The notes beneath the pieces were generated by a model that saw only the letters and a program-made list of their open reading frames with translations, was not told the origin of the DNA and searched no databases. Made by a program: the position numbers and the translations under genes. Of a DNA stretch of 59,030 nt, positions 52,801 to 59,030 are shown piece by piece (positions within the stretch are counted from its first letter, which is position 1; every line of letters starts with the position of its first letter). Source of the stretch: a virus; the IMG/VR virus record IMGVR_UViG_3300043775_003319, positions 1 through 59,030 of that record. The stretch is one strand, 5' to 3'.

Positions 52801-54836
52801 CAGAAATGCGCGATGTTCATAGCAAGTTGGTTGATTATATGAAACTTGATAAAGATACTAAAGATTACATGAGTGCTGTTGATACACTTATGAATCCTGA
52901 AAACTTTAAACATGCGTTGGGTAAAATGACTGACGGTAAAATGAAGTTTTATGTATTATCATGGTTAGATCGTTTTAATTATGAAATTTACAATAATATT
53001 GAAGGACCGGAAGGTTTAGTAGCAAGTTTAAATGAAACTGGTAAATTAAACAAAGCTGATATAGTTTTTTTAGTACAAGATATTTGGAATGCTGTATATG
53101 AAAATGAAAACTATAAAAATCTATTAACAATATCGCTTGATCCAAATCTTGGAATTAACAATAGTGAATATGCTCAAAAGTTAGTTGATAAATTACGTGA
53201 TGATATAGTATTAAGATTTTCTGAGATTGTTAAAAAATATACACCGTCAGAGTATGCTGAAGATTTGACAAACGAAGAGTATGATGATATTATTGCCACT
53301 GGTAAAATAGAACCTGTAAAAGAACAATTACTTGTAGATAAAATTGCACGTGGTGAAATTGAACTTGGACCAAACGAACAAAAAATTGTAAATTCTGAAC
53401 AATTTAAAGCGTCTATTGAAGCTCAGGTGCTGACTGCAAAACAAAAACTTGTACAAAAAACAACAGGTACAGAAGTCTTTCAAGATTCTGATGGTAAATT
53501 TGGAGTTGTTTCAAGTAATGGAGAAGTTATAACAGAAGGTTATAATACTGAAGAAGAAGCACTTGCTGCAAGTCAAGAAATGACAAACACTTCAGAAATA
53601 CCTGTTAGCGAAATTCCAGAAACAACACCTGGGCAACAATATGCAGACATGTCAGAACTTGAATTACAACACAGACTTGATGATGTAAACGAGTCTTATG
53701 ACGAAATGATACATTATGCTACGCAAGAAGAGATAGATGATTTATTAAAAGAAAAAAATTATATACTTGAAGCAATACGTAAAAAAGCAAATCAAACTCC
53801 AGCATCAAATCCTCCTGAAATAGAAGATGTTGCTGAACCTGATAATATTATTGTTCCAATACCTGAAACGTTATTAGTTGGTACTCCTATATTTTATGTT
53901 AATAATCCATCGATAAAAGGTGTAATAACAGGTATTGATTTAAAAACTAATACTGTTGCGTATGAAACTGATAAGGTTGACAATGAAGAAGATTATTCAG
54001 AGTTTATTAAATCTTATGCTGTAGAAGAACAACCGCCTGTAACACCACCTGCTGCATCTATAACACCAACAGCGCCTGTTGCAGTATCTCCTGTTACTTC
54101 AACAGCTGCTCCTACACCTGATGTAACTCAAATAAGTGAAAGTAACGAAGATGGATTTGTAAGTTTATCTGAAGAAAACTTTGTGAGAAGTCTGATGGGA
54201 CTTCCACCGCTAGAATCAATGGAACCGTTTGTTGTTGAAACAAACAATGAAGAAACATATGATATAAAAGATTCAGAAAATAATACAGTACAAACATTTA
54301 CTACTGAAAAAAAGGCACAAGAAGTTGCAACTTCAGCAAACAATACTAGAAAAGACGTTGATTTTGTAAAGAAATTTATGGATGAAGTGTTGACAAATGT
54401 TGAAGACAAGATTGACATTGTTATGTATACAAGCATGCTGTCACGTGGTGAAAGATCTATGAAATTGTATAATAAGAAACACGGTACTGAATATAAAACA
54501 TTAGAAGAATACGCTGCTAAAAAACATGGTAGAAAAAGTCTTGAAGGTATTCGAGAATCTGTAATTACAGGTAAAAAAATTAAATACCAATCTAAAAAGG
54601 TTTCAATTAAAAAACCTACAGAAGAGGTTCAAGTTAATTTATTTGACACTGTTAATACACCTGACATATTATCTACTAATCGTAATATTTTGGAAAGTTT
54701 AAACAATGAACTGTCAGATTTTAAATCAATTGTAGAAGAAAATTCAAAAGAAATTAGTAAATTTGTAGATGAGGGTACTATTTCTGAGTCATCAATTCTT
54801 GAACAATTAAAAGAAGCAGCTAAATGCTTTAAGTAA
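49824..54836 (+). CDS. giant virion-cargo-like protein, 1670 aa
   Basis: The N-terminus is acidic and disordered (residues 1-60). A long hydrophobic region at about 213-265 (GSSGFMLGTFAALSLEIAADI; then GEGAALFAPTFAKIGANF) could span or perforate a membrane. Residues about 270-1250 are mostly helical with coiled-coil stretches (KQNADPALTDKIKKQIEDKK). A Pro/Thr-rich linker at about 1405-1435 and a basic C-terminal part (KHGRKSLEGIRESVITGKK) follow. Layout with hydrophobic N-part and long helices fits ejection proteins that reach into the host during DNA entry. No catalytic motif is seen. Confidence 0.55.
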   Translation: MAENTELEASALNTVDANQQEDFASLMSSNNQAQMFLDTEALAPETSSDGPGGDPLGETMRYSQHVGRQQLQNKIAPPTSLVESLTYQKSPGIRYLDADSIANFTQQESYNPDGFNPKDPTNYTRFAARETWGTALSKGFDSMSSKFGAAFKENFVGYGRLGSALANMDMSLLMASEDEMMQQYYQDQKDAQKNFVFQKPEDQDSIFSKGSVSEFIGSSGFMLGTFAALSLEIAADILITAATVPSGGEGAALFAPTFAKIGANFGRLMGKEALEVGARESAEALAKKQNMFREAAEGFTLGNKSAEEIRLLNKIGEASAISNTTGSAARQALNDTFTVFNGNLPAILKSKTVLEMTGNVARGLPLVGTGIRYGEKVVAGVEAGVSTAKLMGIGAQGLRRVVQEYNMSATEASFEAVSSYGDTLNKLVENHRMNNNGDNPNETQFEEMRKLSMDSSGANYKTNMAILLATNKLQFGNMFNKFLPANKTMRELIEASKDNLVLVEKNGLKKFYKKGFAGAYGVTGQIARDFGKKEATFQVGKAFFKDMTRFELVEGLQENLQSISANGWKDYYIGQYQKSNSILSESFGKAFEDEISKQGLKTFLMGALTGTLVRLPVHMTTKGLEAASNKLTERQYAKNPGENPVERVKKQFDKDIETLNTFFKQTEERAFKHKIVNFVNQVQEGQNQAEAAAKGLRYEFENSRDNALVSAISAAKRTESIDVLQRAVSEMGIDMTNEDFEKSFGVKLEDTKYATPLDFTRNLSKDIKKYSDVTDGIRNKVKNFTEPTLYTPGTKDYFTAMIARSAEEDAVHTIAMNAIKSDMTAKRAQQISQELLSNKSLANSSDYAIRVLTDPKYLNDEKGNIISELKIYEENLKQNADPALTDKIKKQIEDKKQELEHLKKWQSFFSTRPDVNIGLNAEGEVETQENIVLDTFVGKRIDKMQTLVDGYGEPLDIFETTFDTNDNEVIETFRQLINVKNKQSGSDVQISETEMRDVHSKLVDYMKLDKDTKDYMSAVDTLMNPENFKHALGKMTDGKMKFYVLSWLDRFNYEIYNNIEGPEGLVASLNETGKLNKADIVFLVQDIWNAVYENENYKNLLTISLDPNLGINNSEYAQKLVDKLRDDIVLRFSEIVKKYTPSEYAEDLTNEEYDDIIATGKIEPVKEQLLVDKIARGEIELGPNEQKIVNSEQFKASIEAQVLTAKQKLVQKTTGTEVFQDSDGKFGVVSSNGEVITEGYNTEEEALAASQEMTNTSEIPVSEIPETTPGQQYADMSELELQHRLDDVNESYDEMIHYATQEEIDDLLKEKNYILEAIRKKANQTPASNPPEIEDVAEPDNIIVPIPETLLVGTPIFYVNNPSIKGVITGIDLKTNTVAYETDKVDNEEDYSEFIKSYAVEEQPPVTPPAASITPTAPVAVSPVTSTAAPTPDVTQISESNEDGFVSLSEENFVRSLMGLPPLESMEPFVVETNNEETYDIKDSENNTVQTFTTEKKAQEVATSANNTRKDVDFVKKFMDEVLTNVEDKIDIVMYTSMLSRGERSMKLYNKKHGTEYKTLEEYAAKKHGRKSLEGIRESVITGKKIKYQSKKVSIKKPTEEVQVNLFDTVNTPDILSTNRNILESLNNELSDFKSIVEENSKEISKFVDEGTISESSILEQLKEAAKCFK

Positions 54837-54854
54837 ATAAACAAAATCACTTTT

Positions 54855-57800
54855 ATGAAACAGTGTGAAATAACAACTGGTCAATACGTATCAATTGTAA
54901 AAAATCTGATTAAATTAAATCCTAACGAATATCGAAACTTTGACAAAACAGCAGAGTTTATTTTAAAGAGTGGTCTTTCAACTAATGAAAAATCACTTTC
55001 TTTATTTTCAATATCTGAGATTTATATAGGTTTAAACGAACTTGACGGTTCATTTTATCAATTAGGTAATGCTTTAAAAGTTGCAGATGCAAAATTATTA
55101 TTACCAACTCCTGACAAATTTATAGCATCTGTTAGTACATTGTACAATGTTAAAAAATCTCCAGTTTTAAAAGCAGAAGTTATTGAGAAAAAAATTCAAC
55201 AATTGTCTGAATTAAATGCTATAACAGAAGGTGATTTAAAAGGATCAGATGGTGTATTGACAGTAATTAAAAATTATTTTAACACACACGAGTTTGAAAG
55301 TCTTGAAGAAAGAGAGGAAGTATTAAAAAGTATTAGTAGCGAATTAAAAAATGTTATTCGTGAACTTGATACTACAGCTTCTCAGAAAGAGTTTTTATTA
55401 AGTAGAATTGATTCTGTCATTACATCATTAGATAAAAAATCTGATTTTATATCTATACGTGATATTGCGTCTCTTGCAGAATTAGATAACAACATTGTTA
55501 CATTAAAGAATAATCAAATTGTTGAAGCAGTAGCTAAACCAGAAGGATTATTTACAACGGATGAATTTGGTAACGAACGTAAAATTGAAGACTCAGAAAT
55601 GTTGAGCAGTAAATCTGCGCGTAACGATGATTACTCAAGAAGTAACACAGGACAACAAGAGTTTTTTGAAGATACAATTACTTCTAATTTTAAGATCCAA
55701 CCAGTTGAAAATGATGTTTTTCTTAAACAAAAAATAGAAGAAAAACTTAAAAAAATGGGAGACAACCCATCTGCTGGTGTACGCATATTTGCTGTACAGT
55801 TAAGTGGTGTAGGTGATGAACGTCTTAACAGAATACAAGAACTTGCTTCTAATCCAAAATACAAAGGACTTGCTAATAGAACTTACGAAACATTTGAGAA
55901 TGAAACTCAAATTAATTATTTAAAGTCTACTTCAAAAGGAACTGTTATCACTGTTGCAAGACCTCAAAAATCAGAAAGCAAATTTGCATTAATGGGTGAA
56001 ATAATTGGAACCGGTGAAAAGTTTTATTTATATCCTCTTGACAATTATGTTTTTCTAAACAGTGATAATACTACTGTAAAAATTGATTTTTCTAATCCTG
56101 TACATCTTGCTAAAGTTAAAGAACTTTCTATCAAAACATTAAACGATAAAACTCAAACAGAATTATCTGAAGATGATTTGTTAAATATGAAAAATGCTTT
56201 TGAAGTATATAAAGGTTTTAAAGAAAATTTAGAAACAATTGTTGAACCTCAGTTTTCTGAAGATGTTACTTCTGTAGATGTTACAGAACAATTTTTTTCT
56301 CAATATAATTTAGGAACAACAACCTTTGGTAAAAAACAAGTTTACGACTTAAAAGATGAAATTGAAGAAGATCCTGCTCTTTCACGTAAATTAATAATTG
56401 CCACTATTGATACTGCAGGTGATATTATTAAACAAGAAGAAAGAAATGTAATATTTGCATTTACAAAAATTTCTGATAGAAAAGATGCTCAAGGTAACTA
56501 TCCTGAAAAAGCAGAACAAAATCAATATCAATTACAAAACACATTAAATGACAATGAAAGAATTGTAGTTGTCAATGAACTTGGAGAAATAGAAGATACG
56601 GTAACTCAACAATATTATTTAGATTCTTACTTAAAAATAAATGACGCCTATATTAAAAATGAAATTTTTAAAGGAAAGGGATATGAAACACAAAGTCATA
56701 TTATTATAAGATTTAATAATAAAGGTACACATGGTTGGCGTGTAGTAGAACCTGTTAATATAATGGGTCAGTTAGAAGGATTTGCAACATTTATAACTAC
56801 ACTGGCAGATGTGTTAAATGCGCCTGATAAACAATCACAGTTAAATAAATTTAACAGAAATGTTTATGCTTTTAAATCTTTTGCGTCTAAATCAGGAAAA
56901 GTAGAGTTGTATGTAAATTTTGCAAGTTCTCCGCAAATTTCTGGAAAATCATATTTGCAAGTAGAAGTGAGACCTGCAAATAAAAAATCAGATAGTAAAT
57001 ATGGTTTTATAGAAACTAACAAAGGATTTTTTAATTTTCCATTAGTAGAAGAAGAAGGTAAAATAAAAACGTTAGCAAACACTTTGCGTGGTAATACTTC
57101 TTTGGTTCAAAATGTAGTTGCTGAAAATGTTATATTTTCTGAATTAGATTTAAACAAACCTAAAGATCTTGCTAAATTTTATTCATTAGTAAATGAATTA
57201 TCAAAAGATTCTAATCCTTCTGAAAATGTTATTAACTTAATTGATGCTGTTAAAAAACAACAACATGCTTTTGGTGAAATACTTTCTCAAAAAGTAGTTG
57301 GTAAATTGTTAGAAAATGGTGAAAAGTTTCCTGGATTTTTAGAAAACTTTAACGAAGATTATCCTAATCCTGAGCATCTTGTTGTTGACATAGATGAAGA
57401 AGGTAATAAAATTTCACGTGTTGTATTTGGTCAATTTAATAATACTCAAGCAAGAAGAGATTATGAAAAAAATGCAACTAGTTTTAAAATAAAAGATATT
57501 TCAAAAAAACGATTGGTAATTACTTCTAAAACGCCATCTGCAAAAAGTACACCTGTGGTTAACAAAGGACCTTTAGAAGTAACAAATCACCCTGTAGAAA
57601 ATATTCCTATTAGTCAACCTCTTTCTTCTTCAGAATACACTGAAGAAACAGCTGCTAATATAATTGATTTGACAGATGACATTCCTGAAAACGAATTGTT
57701 TTCTATTTCTAATACTGAAGTACAAACAGAAACAAAAGCAGAAAGACAAAAGGCTGTGCAATGGTTACAAAAAATATTACCACAATTTGGTATTAGTTCA

Positions 57801-59030
57801 GAAGACATTGCAAGTGTTTTTGATTTGTCAGCAATTGACGGAACAGTTCTTGGTATTTTTAAAGATAGAGTAATTTATCTAAACGATTCTATATTGTCAA
57901 AAGGTGTAGTATACCATGAAGCATTTCACGGTGTATTTAGATATTTAATGACTTCTGAACAAAGAGCAAAACTTATTGATGTAGTATCGTCAAACAAAAA
58001 ATATAAAAAAGCATTTACAGAAGCATCATTAAAGAAATTTGCAAGTGAAAGAAACTATGTATATAATTATGAGAAAATGTTTCAGTTACAAGCTGAAGAA
58101 ATTCTTGCAGATGGTTTCCAAAACTACATGAATAAAAATACAAAACCACAAGGTCTTGTAGCAAAATTATTCGAAATACTTAAAAAATTAATTGACATGT
58201 TTACTCAAAAAGGTAACCTTGTTGATAGTACTTATAAAGATATTCAAAGAGGATATTATAGTAAAATGCAAATCCAATCTAATATTTATGATGGACAAGC
58301 TGCCTATGAATTAATACCAGGTTTGAAAAAAATTATTAATGACAAATATACTGCATCAGGAGTTAGTCAATCTCCATCTGTATTGTTAAAAGCTGATCAA
58401 AATCAGTTAGTAAACATGATGACTAAATACATAGTTGAAAATAGATCTAGTCAAACATTTGATGAAAAGTTTAAAACTGCACAAAGATTGCTTCTTACTA
58501 AAGTTTATAATCTTGATGAATTACTCAAAAAGAATTCAAATACAAAAGAATATCCAAACAGAGAAGAAGAATTTATTAAATCAAAGGGTGATATTATATC
58601 TCAGTACAGATTTATGTTAGGAGCTAGAGCAACTGGTGAAACTATTTACGATATTAATACTACTGAAAATAATAAGTATGATAAGCAATTATTACCTAAT
58701 AAAGTAAAACAGTATGAAGCTGATCCTTTAGATAACAGTCTTGGACAAGTTTCTACTGAAATATTAAAAAAACTTGTTAAGAAAAAAACTCAAGAACTAT
58801 ACTCAATTTTAGATGGTTCTGGTGACACACTCGATGTACAATTATTATTAAAAGAACTTGCTGGTGAAAATGAAAAAAAATCAGAAGTTGATGAAGATTA
58901 CGCAAACTCAGAAGAAGTATCTGATGATGTAAATTTTGATGAAGGATTTGGTGAACACAATAGATTAGATTCTGCACCAAGACAAATTAGAAGATTTCTT
59001 GCTATTATTAATTATGAACAAGAAGATACT
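54855..59030 (+). CDS. giant protein with zincin metallopeptidase motif, partial at the right edge
   Basis: ATG 54855 (MKQCEITTGQYVS) opens a frame with no stop to the window end, 1392 codons. Residues 1-300 are helical. Residue 1021 begins HEAFHGVF (HExxH) and EEILADGF at 1081-1088 supplies a plausible third zinc ligand, as in zincin peptidases of phage polyvalent proteins. The sequence between carries charged helices, and the last 150 residues are rich in Lys and Glu. In crAss-like phages giant proteins after the tail include RNA polymerase polyproteins with peptidase domains, as I recall. No RNA polymerase motif is visible in this part. Confidence 0.7.
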   Translation, partial: MKQCEITTGQYVSIVKNLIKLNPNEYRNFDKTAEFILKSGLSTNEKSLSLFSISEIYIGLNELDGSFYQLGNALKVADAKLLLPTPDKFIASVSTLYNVKKSPVLKAEVIEKKIQQLSELNAITEGDLKGSDGVLTVIKNYFNTHEFESLEEREEVLKSISSELKNVIRELDTTASQKEFLLSRIDSVITSLDKKSDFISIRDIASLAELDNNIVTLKNNQIVEAVAKPEGLFTTDEFGNERKIEDSEMLSSKSARNDDYSRSNTGQQEFFEDTITSNFKIQPVENDVFLKQKIEEKLKKMGDNPSAGVRIFAVQLSGVGDERLNRIQELASNPKYKGLANRTYETFENETQINYLKSTSKGTVITVARPQKSESKFALMGEIIGTGEKFYLYPLDNYVFLNSDNTTVKIDFSNPVHLAKVKELSIKTLNDKTQTELSEDDLLNMKNAFEVYKGFKENLETIVEPQFSEDVTSVDVTEQFFSQYNLGTTTFGKKQVYDLKDEIEEDPALSRKLIIATIDTAGDIIKQEERNVIFAFTKISDRKDAQGNYPEKAEQNQYQLQNTLNDNERIVVVNELGEIEDTVTQQYYLDSYLKINDAYIKNEIFKGKGYETQSHIIIRFNNKGTHGWRVVEPVNIMGQLEGFATFITTLADVLNAPDKQSQLNKFNRNVYAFKSFASKSGKVELYVNFASSPQISGKSYLQVEVRPANKKSDSKYGFIETNKGFFNFPLVEEEGKIKTLANTLRGNTSLVQNVVAENVIFSELDLNKPKDLAKFYSLVNELSKDSNPSENVINLIDAVKKQQHAFGEILSQKVVGKLLENGEKFPGFLENFNEDYPNPEHLVVDIDEEGNKISRVVFGQFNNTQARRDYEKNATSFKIKDISKKRLVITSKTPSAKSTPVVNKGPLEVTNHPVENIPISQPLSSSEYTEETAANIIDLTDDIPENELFSISNTEVQTETKAERQKAVQWLQKILPQFGISSEDIASVFDLSAIDGTVLGIFKDRVIYLNDSILSKGVVYHEAFHGVFRYLMTSEQRAKLIDVVSSNKKYKKAFTEASLKKFASERNYVYNYEKMFQLQAEEILADGFQNYMNKNTKPQGLVAKLFEILKKLIDMFTQKGNLVDSTYKDIQRGYYSKMQIQSNIYDGQAAYELIPGLKKIINDKYTASGVSQSPSVLLKADQNQLVNMMTKYIVENRSSQTFDEKFKTAQRLLLTKVYNLDELLKKNSNTKEYPNREEEFIKSKGDIISQYRFMLGARATGETIYDINTTENNKYDKQLLPNKVKQYEADPLDNSLGQVSTEILKKLVKKKTQELYSILDGSGDTLDVQLLLKELAGENEKKSEVDEDYANSEEVSDDVNFDEGFGEHNRLDSAPRQIRRFLAIINYEQEDT

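Noticed and set aside
54855-59030. RNA polymerase motif in the visible part of the last protein
   Set aside because: No DxDxD-type motif was found. A polymerase may follow beyond the edge but cannot be claimed.
1-59030. CRISPR arrays, insertion sequences, integrase or attachment sites
   Set aside because: No regular direct repeats with spacers, transposase or integrase domains or terminal inverted repeats were seen.

Overview
The window looks like 59 kb of the genome of a tailed phage (or prophage) of a Bacteroidota, probably flavobacterial, host. No integrase, attachment site or clearly bacterial gene is visible. The evidence for the phage call is a contiguous late block: large terminase, portal, scaffold-like protein, probable major capsid protein, connector-like proteins, receptor-binding proteins and a series of 870-1910 residue proteins. 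The host is inferred from four things: very AT-rich DNA; A-rich start-codon leaders with almost no Shine-Dalgarno sequences; promoter boxes of the Bacteroidota TTTG/TAnnTTTG type; and adhesin-like Ig and FISUMP domains typical of secreted Bacteroidota proteins. From memory of families, the gene order and several tail/connector proteins resemble crAss-like (Crassvirales-type) podoviruses. This is inference, because no database search was possible.

Layout. Positions 1-2591 hold short leftward genes, including two membrane proteins and a thioredoxin, separated by a family of hairpins with a conserved loop. Positions 2592-2687 are a divergent control region with promoter boxes on both strands and a perfect 9-bp inverted repeat. 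From 2688 to the right edge every gene I accept reads rightward.

Positions 2688-5640 carry small coiled-coil proteins, a GroES-like co-chaperonin, a PhoH-type ATPase flanked by two structured RNA candidates, an initiator-like tRNA(CAU) and a complete phage tmRNA with an unusually long 27-codon tag. Positions 5641-8254 carry a probable winged-helix regulator, an HU/IHF-like protein, a Cys-rich protein, a PD-(D/E)XK nuclease and small genes next to terminase. Positions 8245-20492 are the packaging and head module. Positions 20515-26212 are a receptor-binding module bounded by two terminators. Positions 26253-36625 hold a metallophosphoesterase, connector/tail proteins and a 1904-residue tail protein carrying an Ig-FISUMP cassette. 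Positions 36625-59030 hold giant proteins with zincin motifs, hydrophobic stretches and recurring x-Gly-Gly motifs. They are probably packaged with and injected alongside the DNA, and the last one runs off the window.

How it works together. Small factors and RNAs near the left end (co-chaperonin, thioredoxin, PhoH, tmRNA, tRNA) probably support translation and folding during infection. The right-hand genes build the head and tail and load the cargo proteins. A recurring 16-nt motif precedes several late genes and may be a phage late promoter. No DNA polymerase, primase, helicase or lysis gene is recognisable here, so those lie outside the window.
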